From Actinomycetales bacterium (GTDB lineage Bacteria; Actinomycetota; Actinomycetes; Actinomycetales; Cellulomonadaceae), in assembly GCA_020444245.1 (NCBI GenBank), contig JAHLLI010000004.1, positions 186,001 through 250,000 on the forward strand: a stretch of 64,000 nt of DNA. The letters are read 5' to 3'. The position numbers and the translations under genes are program-made. Below are positions 1-7,208 of the stretch, piece by piece. A model generated the notes under the pieces. That model worked only from the letters and a program-made list of their open reading frames with translations. It ran no database searches and was not told the DNA's origin. The stretch's first letter is position 1, and each line of letters starts with the position of its first letter.

Positions 1-748
1 TCGTGTCCGTGTCGGCGCACACGGGTCGGGTGATGACGTTGTTGATCATCGTCACCTCGCCGACCTGGGCCAGGGCGCGACCCTCGAGCGTGGCACCGGC
101 CTCGAAGGAGATCGTCATCTCGGCGAGGATCGTCCCGGCGAACCGGCTCCCGGCCTCGATCGTGGCCGATGTCGGCACTCGCCAGTAGAGGTTGCAGGCC
201 GTCGCTCCGTCGATGAACGTGATGGAGCTGGCGGCGCCGGCCAGGAGCGTGGACAGCGACTGGAACACGAAGACCGCGTTCGGGTCGCCGTTGGCGTCCA
301 GCGTGAGGTTCCCATTGAGCTCGATGACGCCCCCGGTGTCGTAGACGCCGGGCTCCAGGGTGAGCCCGGCGAGCTCCACGCCGCCGAGCGGGTCGGGCGA
401 CTGGGCGGACGCGGCGCCGTAGGCGGTCACCAGGTCGGTCTTCGCCTGCTCCGTGACGGCGGTACCGCTGCGGTCGACCCCGCCGACCAGGGTGATGGTT
501 CCGAGCCCCGCGATGCTGGTGGTGGGGAAGCTCCCGATGTCGCCTCCGAGGGTGGTCGCGCCGGTGTTGGTGACCCCCGCCCCGGCGAGGACGGCGAAGG
601 TCGACGCGGAGCCGAGCTCGACCGGCGTGCCGGTGGCGGCGTGTGCCGCTGACGGGAGGGCGATGAGGGCGACGGTGACCAGCACCACGGCGGCACGCGC
701 CGGAGTGGCGCTGCGTGGACGGTCGGGTGCGCTGAGCTGTGTGTTCAC
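1..748 (-). CDS. Secreted ice-binding-like (DUF3494) protein, partial
   Basis: The gene starts at a GTG (748) preceded by a GAAGGA ribosome site and runs off the left edge, so its C-terminus is missing. The N-terminus is a signal peptide: a basic stretch, a hydrophobic VVLVTVALIALPSAAHA-like core, and cleavage after AHA. The mature part has the family hallmarks of the DUF3494/ice-binding-like beta-solenoid fold: LGSASTFAVLAGAGVTNTG near the start, GGDIGSFP, TDLVTAYGAA, GVYDTGG, FVFQ, CNLYWRV, and then the repeating AGSRFAGTILA / GATLEGRALA turns. Family members bind ice or act as surface adhesins; many mesophilic actinobacteria carry them with no proven ice function. It lies downstream of the EAL gene in the same orientation, with about 300 bp between. 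The family call is firm and the biological role is open. Confidence 0.85.
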   Translation of the reverse strand, partial: MNTQLSAPDRPRSATPARAAVVLVTVALIALPSAAHAATGTPVELGSASTFAVLAGAGVTNTGATTLGGDIGSFPTTSIAGLGTITLVGGVDRSGTAVTEQAKTDLVTAYGAASAQSPDPLGGVELAGLTLEPGVYDTGGVIELNGNLTLDANGDPNAVFVFQSLSTLLAGAASSITFIDGATACNLYWRVPTSATIEAGSRFAGTILAEMTISFEAGATLEGRALAQVGEVTMINNVITRPVCADTDT

Positions 749-1048
749 GAGCGATCCTTCGGGAGGGGGAGTGGTGCGACGATGGTGCACGGCGTGCGGG
801 CACGGGCGAGGTGCCTGCCGTGGTGTGGGGAGCCGTCCGGGCAGATCCGCTCGGGCCGCGCGGCGGCCTCGGTGGCGGGAGAGTGATCGTGACGGGGCGG
901 CGATCGTGTGGTGCCGAACTGCGCGGTCATGATTTCGGCGCGCCCGTTGATTTATGACCCTAGCATATTTTGTCGGAGTTTTGGCGGCGATTCATGTTGC
1001 CAAATCAGGACATTTGGGCCGACATTTTCTCGGAGACGCGCCCGGTCC
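749..1048. other. Intergenic region with an AT-rich patch
   Basis: No gene is supported here. About 940-1035 is clearly richer in A and T than its surroundings and is the likely promoter region of the ice-binding-like gene, read leftwards. A TATGCT hexamer on the minus strand near 962 could be a -10 element, but I see no well-spaced -35. Confidence 0.4.
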
Positions 1049-2680
1049 TCAGCCGTCCTGAGCTCCCTCGCGTTCATCGGCTGCCGCATCGCGCCGGTTG
1101 GCGACCGCGTCGCGGTGGTCGGCCGTCTGGTCGCGCCGGTTGGCGACGGCGTCGCGGTGGTCGGCCGTCTGGTCGCGCCGGTTGGCGACGGCGTCGCGGT
1201 GGTCGGCGGTCTGGTCGCGCCGGGTGGCGGCGGCCCGCGGCGCCCCGCCGACCTCGGGCACGGGCGCGGGAGCCGGCACGTCGCCGAGGACGGGAGAAGC
1301 GGCCGGCGGGCCGAGGGCACGGGTCCGCGCGTCGCCCGTCCCGAGCCACACGGCGAGCGCCTGCGCGTCGAGGGGCCGGCTCAGAAGGTACCCCTGCATG
1401 TAGTCGCAGCCCATCTGCCGCAGCAGGGCGAGCTGCTCCACGGTCTCGACCCCCTCCGCCACGGCTCGGATGCCGACCGCGTGGGCAAGGGCGATCGTGG
1501 ACGCGACGATGGTGGTGTCGGCGTGGTTGGTGCCCAGGCCTGCCACGAAGGACTGGTCGATCTTGATCCGGTCGACCGGGAAGTGCCTGAGGTACAGCAG
1601 CGACGAGTAGCCGGTGCCGAAGTCGTCCAGGTCCAGCTGGATCCCGAGGGTCTTGATCGCGGCCAGTGTGAGAGCGGCGTCCTCGAGGTCGACCATGAGG
1701 GCCGTCTCGGTGATCTCGATCGTGAGGGCCGACGGTGCACAACCCGAGTCGCGCAGAGCGCCGGCGAGCATCCCCACGAGTCCTGGGTCGCCCAGCTGGC
1801 GGGCCGAGACGTTGATGCTCACACTCAACGGCGTCGACCGAGGGGCACGCAGGGTGACGGCGGTCTCGCACGCGGTGCGCGCGACCCATGCGCCGAGCGC
1901 GACGATCTGGCCGGTCCGCTCGGCGACGTCGATGAACGACGCCGGTCCCAGCAGACCGGTGCCGGGTCGCTCCCACCGCACCAGCGCCTCGACGCCGGTG
2001 ATGGTGTCGTGGGCGAGGTCCATCATCGGTTGGTAGTGCAGGCGCAGCTCGTCGTGCGCGATGCCGTGGCTCAGGTCGGCGTGGAGCTGGGCCATGTCCG
2101 GGTGGTGCATCGAGTCGGAGTGCCAGGCCACGCGGTCGCGACCGGCACCCTTGGCGTCCCTGAGAGCACTCATGGCCGCGGGGAGCAGGTCGGCCACAGC
2201 CTGTACGTCGGCCGCGGAGGTTATCGATCCCACGGCCAGGCCCATACGAGCCGCGAGCCGGATCTGGTGGCCGTCCACGTCGAAGGGCTCGCGCAAGCGT
2301 GTGATGACGGCGTCGCTCAGCTGGGTCAGGGCCGCGCCGGCGTCGGCGGCGTCCACCACCCAGACGAAGACGTCAGGCCGCCACCGTCCGAGGTAAGCGG
2401 CGCCGGTGGGGGCGATGAGGCGCCGCGCGAGCTCACGGAGGACCGCGGCACCGGTGCGGGGGCCGTAGGCCTCCTGCACAAGCCCGAGCGCGTCGACCTC
2501 GAGCGCCGCGACCCCTCGGGACAGCCTCGCCGGGAGCGGATCCGCGAGGCGCGTCTGAAGCGCACTACGGTCCGGGAGGTCGCTCAGCGCGGCGGGCTCC
2601 GGATGCGGCAGCGGGTGGCCAGGGAGGCCTCGTTGACGTGGCGCCCGCGGTGGTGCGGCCCGGTCCCGGTTCGGGGTCAC
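1049..2680 (-). CDS. EAL-domain cyclic-di-GMP phosphodiesterase with degenerate GGDEF and repeat tail
   Basis: The N-terminal third aligns with a GGDEF domain, but the signature is replaced by RPDVF, so it should not make c-di-GMP. The EAL domain looks catalytically complete: EALVRW, NVSARQL, EITE, DDFGTGYSS, the Lys of IKIDQSF, AEGVE and YMQGYLLSRP are all present. These are the metal- and substrate-binding positions known from active EAL phosphodiesterases, so hydrolysis of c-di-GMP to pGpG is expected. No membrane segment is visible. The C-terminus is an unusual charged tail with three 14-residue repeats (RRDQTADHRDAVAN). The frame stays open upstream to 3025, but that part is Pro/Arg-rich and unlike the family. 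I used the GTG at 2680 just before the GGDEF-like part; it lacks a clear ribosome site, so the start is uncertain. Confidence 0.85.
   Translation of the reverse strand: MTPNRDRAAPPRAPRQRGLPGHPLPHPEPAALSDLPDRSALQTRLADPLPARLSRGVAALEVDALGLVQEAYGPRTGAAVLRELARRLIAPTGAAYLGRWRPDVFVWVVDAADAGAALTQLSDAVITRLREPFDVDGHQIRLAARMGLAVGSITSAADVQAVADLLPAAMSALRDAKGAGRDRVAWHSDSMHHPDMAQLHADLSHGIAHDELRLHYQPMMDLAHDTITGVEALVRWERPGTGLLGPASFIDVAERTGQIVALGAWVARTACETAVTLRAPRSTPLSVSINVSARQLGDPGLVGMLAGALRDSGCAPSALTIEITETALMVDLEDAALTLAAIKTLGIQLDLDDFGTGYSSLLYLRHFPVDRIKIDQSFVAGLGTNHADTTIVASTIALAHAVGIRAVAEGVETVEQLALLRQMGCDYMQGYLLSRPLDAQALAVWLGTGDARTRALGPPAASPVLGDVPAPAPVPEVGGAPRAAATRRDQTADHRDAVANRRDQTADHRDAVANRRDQTADHRDAVANRRDAAADEREGAQDG
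1090..1215 (-). repeat. Three 42-bp in-frame tandem repeats
   Basis: Units lie at 1090-1131, 1132-1173 and 1174-1215, with one mismatch between neighbours, plus a decayed fourth copy that follows. Each encodes the same 14 residues (RRDQTADHRDAVAN), two heptads, in the tail of the EAL protein. The near-identity at the DNA level points to recent duplication. Confidence 0.9.
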
Positions 2681-3228
2681 GGCGATCGCTGAGGTAGGCC
2701 AGTCGGGTGTGCGCACACCGATGGCGGGGCCCGGAAGGCCGTGCGGCTGACCGGTCTCATGCCGTCGGATCCCACGGATGCCCCCCGATGCCTGCGGATG
2801 CGGCACGCCACGCGGCACGCATCCTGCTGGCGACACTACGCGCTGGGAGGGGGCCCGACCAGCGGTCGCCCCTCCCGCACCGGGGTGCGCGCCGGAGGCC
2901 GGACCTCTCGTGGGCGCGTGGCGGAAGGGCGGGCAGGGGTGGGGCTCGAGGTGCGGTCGGGCCTGCGCTGTGTTCCTCTGATGAGGTGTTCGCGCCGTGA
3001 CCTGTCGGGTCTCGCGCCGCGACACCGCAGCGGAGACCTGAGGGCTCCGCGCGGTGGCACAGACCGTGAACGTCCGCGGTCCGAGTTCGGTGGGGGCACC
3101 ACGCCGAGTGAAGGCGGCGCCCGGCTCGCGCTGGGGAGCGTGGGGCCGAGGCGCCCAACCGGTCCCGCTCGGCCCACCTGGCCGGTCGGGGCCGGCGCCG
3201 CGTCCGACGGCGCGAACGCACCGTCGTC
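2681..3228. other. Intergenic region, no supported gene
   Basis: Long open frames cross this stretch on both strands, but their translations are Pro/Arg/Gly-rich and resemble no family. It separates the EAL gene (leftward) from the truncated TetR gene (rightward) and presumably holds both promoters; I could not place them. Confidence 0.4.
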
Positions 3229-3561
3229 ATGACCGACCAGGGGCGGGGGCCCGGTGGTCGCGCCGCCCTGCTGCAGCGCGCGGTCGACCACTTCGCCGAG
3301 CACGGGATCGGGGACACCAGCTTGCGCGCGCTCGCCGAGAGCATCGGGACCAGCCACCGCATGCTGCTGTACCACTTCGGTTCTCGTGAGGGGCTCCTCG
3401 CCGCCGTCGTGGAGCACGTCGAGGTCGCGGCGCGCGCGAACTTGGCCGAGCAGCGTGCGGACGCCGAGCCCGCCGGCGACCCGGTCGCGCGGACCGTGCG
3501 CGAGTACGCCCAGGCCGTGGTCGCGCCCAGGACCGGCTCCCGAGGCGTCGCGTCGACGTAG
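3229..3561 (+). pseudogene. Truncated TetR-family regulator (DNA-binding half only)
   Basis: The 110-residue product has a normal TetR helix-turn-helix: LLQRAVDHFAEHGIGDTSLR, then ALAESIGTSHRMLLYHFGSREGLLAAVV. It stops after about 110 residues, whereas TetR proteins are usually 180-220 residues with an all-helical ligand domain. The lost part coincides with the promoter of the next, intact TetR gene. The remnant might still bind DNA but should not dimerise or sense a ligand in the usual way. It is probably a decaying gene; a functional mini-regulator is possible. Confidence 0.6.
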
Positions 3562-3582
3562 GACTGGTCACGTGTTTAGTAT
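3553..3582 (+). promoter_or_regulatory. Promoter for leaderless tetR gene
   Basis: TCGACG (3553-3558), an 18-bp spacer and TAGTAT (3577-3582) form a good -35/-10 pair. The -10 ends 7 nt before the ATG at 3590, so transcription should begin at or next to the start codon. This is inferred from spacing only. Confidence 0.55.
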
Positions 3583-3589
3583 GTTGGTC

Positions 3590-4270
3590 ATGCGTATAGC
3601 CGACAGTTCCGACGGCGGGTTGTCGCCCGACCTCACCGCGCGGGCGCGTATCCGCGAGGCGGCGATCCTGTGCTTCGCGGAGGAGGGCTTCGACGCGTCC
3701 TTCCGCACCATCGCGGCACGTGCCGACGTCTCGCCCGGGCTCATCACCCATCACTACGGCACCAAGGAGGCGCTGCGCGCCGAGTGCGACGCCGAGGTGC
3801 TGCGCCAGTACACAGCGGTCAAGACCAGCGCCGTCGACCAGCCGGCCGGCTACCTGATGAGCCACCTCACGGCGCCGGGCTTCGCCGCGGACCTCATGGT
3901 CTACATGCTGCGGGCGATCCACGCCGGTGGGCAGCCGGCACGCGAGTTCCTCGAGCAGATCATCGACAGCGTGCGGGGGGTGATGGCCCACAGCGTCGAG
4001 ACCGGCATGGTCCGCCCCTCGCGCGACGAGGAGGCGCGGCTGCGCTACCTGACCTACCTCACGACCGGCGCGCTCCTGGTGCAGTTCATCACCTCGCCCC
4101 ACGCCACCCCCGCGGAGTTCATCGCCTCGATCCAGGCGGGCCAGCAGGACCAGATCCTGCCCACGCTCGAGCTGTTCACCGAGGGCGTCCTCGCCGACCG
4201 CACCTTCCTCGACGAGTACCTCACCTACCTCAACCACCGTGACGAAGGAACGACAGATGTCCAGCACTGA
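3590..4270 (+). CDS. TetR-family regulator of the adjacent ABC exporter
   Basis: This is a 226-residue TetR protein. The N-terminal HTH reads ARIREAAILCFAEEGFDASF, then RTIAARADVSPGLITHHYGTKEALRAECD; the rest is helical with a C-terminal ligand/dimer domain of the type found beside antibiotic ABC exporters. I chose the ATG at 3590 because a -10 hexamer ends 7 nt upstream and there is no ribosome site (an in-frame ATG at 3581 lies within the -10). The gene overlaps the following ATPase gene by 14 bp, so the three genes form one operon. The likely job is repression of the operon until a toxic compound binds. The effector cannot be read from the sequence. Confidence 0.85.
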   Translation: MRIADSSDGGLSPDLTARARIREAAILCFAEEGFDASFRTIAARADVSPGLITHHYGTKEALRAECDAEVLRQYTAVKTSAVDQPAGYLMSHLTAPGFAADLMVYMLRAIHAGGQPAREFLEQIIDSVRGVMAHSVETGMVRPSRDEEARLRYLTYLTTGALLVQFITSPHATPAEFIASIQAGQQDQILPTLELFTEGVLADRTFLDEYLTYLNHRDEGTTDVQH

Positions 4271-5180
4271 GATGGCCGTCGAGATCGAGGGCCTGCACAA
4301 GCGGTTTGGCCACGTCCACGCGCTGCGCGGACTGGACCTGCGCGTCCCGGCCGGCCAGGTGACCGGGTTCCTGGGACCCAACGGCGCGGGCAAGACGACG
4401 ACGATCCGCATCCTGCTCGGGTTGCTGCGCTCCGACGGCGGCCGGGTGACCATGCTGGGTGGTGACCCGTGGACCGACGCCGTGCGCCTGCACCGGGACC
4501 TCGCCTACGTGCCCGGCGACGTCACGCTGTGGCCCAACCTCACCGGCGGTGAGGCGATCGACATCCTGGCCCGCCTCTCGGGGCCGCTCGACCCCGTGCG
4601 CAAGCAGGCCATGCTCGACCGGTTCGAGCTCGATCCCACCAAGAAGGCACGCACGTACTCGAAGGGGAACCGGCAGAAGGTCGCCCTGGTCGCGGCCCTC
4701 GCGTCCCGCGCGCGGCTGCTCCTCCTCGACGAGCCGACCAGTGGCCTGGACCCGATCATGGAGGCCGCCTTCACCGAGTCGATCCGCGAGGTCAAGGCGG
4801 AGGGCCGGTCCGTGCTGCTGTCCAGCCACATCTTCAGCGAGGTGGAGAAGCTCGCCGACCGGGTGGCGATCATCCGCGAGGGTGTCACGGTCGAGGCCGG
4901 GACCATGGCGGAGCTGCGCCACCTGACCCGCACCCAGGTGACGGCGGTGCTCGACGGTGGTGCCGACGCCCTCGCCGCGATGGCCGGCGTCCACGACCTG
5001 ACGCGAGCGGACGAGCACGTGACGTTCGCCGTCGACGACGACCGGCTGCCGGCCGTCCTCGCCGAGGTCGCGCGGCTCAGCCCGCGCTCGCTGGTGGCCA
5101 ACCCGCCGTCGCTCGAGGAGCTGTTCCTGCGGCACTACGGCGACGAGCTCGCCGCGGTCAACAACGGGAGCCGGCAGTGA
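4257..5180 (+). CDS. ABC exporter ATP-binding protein
   Basis: A 307-residue nucleotide-binding subunit of an ABC-2 type exporter. Walker A is GPNGAGKTT, the signature motif is TYSKGNRQKV (a variant of LSGGQ, as in many drug exporters), Walker B is LLLLDEPTSGLDP, and the switch His is in LLSSHIFSE. The C-terminal extension after about residue 220 is typical of DrrA/CcmA-like exporters. The start at 4257 has GAAGGAA six bases upstream; an upstream GTG at 4239 lies inside the tetR gene and is less likely. It is paired with the permease gene that follows by a 4-bp GTGA overlap. Substrate unknown; probably a drug or lipid-like compound. Confidence 0.92.
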   Translation: MSSTEMAVEIEGLHKRFGHVHALRGLDLRVPAGQVTGFLGPNGAGKTTTIRILLGLLRSDGGRVTMLGGDPWTDAVRLHRDLAYVPGDVTLWPNLTGGEAIDILARLSGPLDPVRKQAMLDRFELDPTKKARTYSKGNRQKVALVAALASRARLLLLDEPTSGLDPIMEAAFTESIREVKAEGRSVLLSSHIFSEVEKLADRVAIIREGVTVEAGTMAELRHLTRTQVTAVLDGGADALAAMAGVHDLTRADEHVTFAVDDDRLPAVLAEVARLSPRSLVANPPSLEELFLRHYGDELAAVNNGSRQ

Positions 5181-6844
5181 CCGCCCGCGTCGAGGCGACG
5201 GCGCCCCGCGTCCCGGCCCCCGCGGTCCAGGTCGTCCACCGGCCGCCGGCCGACGGCCTCGCCGGGCTCGGAGCCATGACCAAGTTCGTCGTGCGCCACA
5301 ACCGCGTGCGACTCGTGGTGTGGTTCGTGGTCATCGTCGGGCTGTTCGCCTACGTCGGCGACTACTACAAGGGTCTGTTCACCACCCAGCGGGCGCTGGA
5401 CGACTTCGCGGCGCTGTCCGACACCCCGGGCATCAGGGCGCTCACCGGGCTCGCAGCCGCACCGGCCACCCTCGGCGGCGCGGTGTGGACCAAGATCTGG
5501 ATGACCTGCGCCCTCAGCCTCGCGCTCGGCGTGGTGTTCCTGGTCACCCGCAACGGGCGGGCCGACGAGGAGCTCGGCCGCACCGAGCTGCTCCGCTCGC
5601 GGGTGCTCGGCCAGCATGCGTACGCGGTCGCGTCGTGGCTGGTGATCGCAACGCTCAGCGTGCTCATCGGGCTGTTCACGGCGCTGTCGTCGGCGGCCCT
5701 CGGGCTCGACCCGGCCGGCGCGGGGACCACTGGCTCGTGGGTGGTGGGCGCCTCGCTCACCGGCGTGGGGCTGATGGCCCTAGGCGTCGGCGCGGTCGCC
5801 GAGCAGGTCGCCTCGACGTCGCGCGGCGCCAACGCCCTCGGCTCGATCGTCATCGTCGGCTTCTACGTGCTGCGCATGGTCGGCGACCTCGGCAACGGCG
5901 TCCTCACCTGGGCGTCTCCGATCGGCTGGGGTCAGCAGATGGCCCCCTGGGGCGCGAACCGCTGGTGGCCGTTGGCGCTGCTCGTCGGGCTGGCCGCGGC
6001 GCTGCTGCTCGCGGCGTGGGCGCTGGAGGCCCGCCGCGACCACGGAGCCGGCCTGCTGCCGGAGCCGGCCGGCAAGGCCGGGGCGCCCGCGCGTCTCGCG
6101 ACGCCGCTGGGTCTGGCGCTGCGCCTGCAGCGCGGTCCGATGATCGGGTGGAGCATCGCCGTCGTGCTCAGCGCGGTGCTGTTCGGCTCCGTTGTCGACC
6201 AGATGAACCGACTCCTCGCGGACGCCGGGACGGACACCACCGCGATCCTGCGCGGCACCGGCGTCGATGCGTTGCTCGCGCTCCTGGCCGGGCTCATCGG
6301 GCTCCTGGGCGCGGTGTTCGCCATCCAGTCCGTCACCCAGCTGCGAGCCGACGAGGCGAGCGGCATCGTCGAGCCCCAGCTCGCCGGCGCGTTGTCGCGG
6401 ACCCGGTGGGTGCTCCAGCGGCTGCTCATCCCTGCCGTCGGTTCGGCCGTCCTGCTCGGCATCGGCGGGTGGCTGATGGGCGCCGGCTACGGGGCGTCGA
6501 TCGGTGACTCGTCGCAGGGCCTCGTGATGGCCGGCGCCGCGCTGGCCTACTGGCCGGCGAGCATGGTGCTGGTCGGGCTCGCGGTGCTGCTGTTCGGGTA
6601 CGTGCCGCGCGTGGCGATCCCCGTGACGTGGGGTGTGGTCGCGGGCCTGTGGTTCGTGATGCTCATCGGCGATGCGCTCCACCTGCCCGCGTGGGTCCTG
6701 GACGTGCTGCCGTTCTCGGCGACCCCGGGCCTGCCGGCCGAGCCGATGTCCTGGACGCCGCTGGTCCTGATGACGGTGGTCGCCGTTGGGCTGGTGGGCG
6801 CCGGGCTGGCCCGGTTCCGGCAGCGGGACGTCCAGCCGGGGTGA
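5177..6844 (+). CDS. ABC exporter permease (polyketide/multidrug type)
   Basis: This 555-residue integral membrane protein has about twelve hydrophobic segments in two halves, each starting with a cytoplasmic stretch. That is the layout of the large permeases paired with TetR-ABC units in Actinobacteria, often named tetronasin- or polyketide-antibiotic exporters. It begins at a GTG overlapping the stop of the ATPase gene, so the pair is translationally coupled. Together with the ATPase it would form an efflux pump in the plasma membrane. The substrate is not deducible. Confidence 0.88.
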   Translation: MTARVEATAPRVPAPAVQVVHRPPADGLAGLGAMTKFVVRHNRVRLVVWFVVIVGLFAYVGDYYKGLFTTQRALDDFAALSDTPGIRALTGLAAAPATLGGAVWTKIWMTCALSLALGVVFLVTRNGRADEELGRTELLRSRVLGQHAYAVASWLVIATLSVLIGLFTALSSAALGLDPAGAGTTGSWVVGASLTGVGLMALGVGAVAEQVASTSRGANALGSIVIVGFYVLRMVGDLGNGVLTWASPIGWGQQMAPWGANRWWPLALLVGLAAALLLAAWALEARRDHGAGLLPEPAGKAGAPARLATPLGLALRLQRGPMIGWSIAVVLSAVLFGSVVDQMNRLLADAGTDTTAILRGTGVDALLALLAGLIGLLGAVFAIQSVTQLRADEASGIVEPQLAGALSRTRWVLQRLLIPAVGSAVLLGIGGWLMGAGYGASIGDSSQGLVMAGAALAYWPASMVLVGLAVLLFGYVPRVAIPVTWGVVAGLWFVMLIGDALHLPAWVLDVLPFSATPGLPAEPMSWTPLVLMTVVAVGLVGAGLARFRQRDVQPG

Positions 6845-6890
6845 CGCCCCGGGCGCGAGCGTACGGTGGTTGTGAGGGAGGGCGACGGCC

Positions 6891-7148
6891 GTGATTCCGA
6901 CGATGATCGTGTTCGGCTTGGTCTTCGGACGCTGGTGGCGGCTCACCCTTCCGTTTGCTGCCGTGGTCTGGGACGCGTGGCTGCTCGCGGACGGCGTGAT
7001 GGGCATCGAGCTCGGCCTCATCGGCGCAGCGCTGCTGGCGATGGCGAACGCCGGCGTGGGTGTCCTCGTCCACCAGGGCGTCCTCCAGGGCTACCGGTGG
7101 CTTCGTCGGGGTTCATCGCGTCGGCCGCCCGCGACCACCGCTGCCTGA
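6891..7148 (+). CDS. Small membrane protein, paralogue of the one at 12013
   Basis: An 85-residue protein with two hydrophobic segments (roughly residues 4-34 and 37-60) and a basic, Arg-rich C-terminus. The GTG start has GGGAGGG upstream, and a TACGGT -10-like hexamer at 6862-6867. It starts with IPTMIVFGLVFGRWWR, almost identical to the protein at 12013. No known family is recognised. It follows the ABC exporter by 46 bp but seems to have its own promoter. Confidence 0.7.
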   Translation: MIPTMIVFGLVFGRWWRLTLPFAAVVWDAWLLADGVMGIELGLIGAALLAMANAGVGVLVHQGVLQGYRWLRRGSSRRPPATTAA

Positions 7149-7208
7149 GCGTCTGCCGTCGCCGGACGCGACATGCAGGCCCGAGTCGCGGACCCCACAC
7201 TGTGCGAC

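Noticed and set aside
908-2692. 594-codon plus-strand frame opposite the EAL gene
   Set aside because: The minus strand encodes a recognisable EAL protein; the plus frame is low-complexity.
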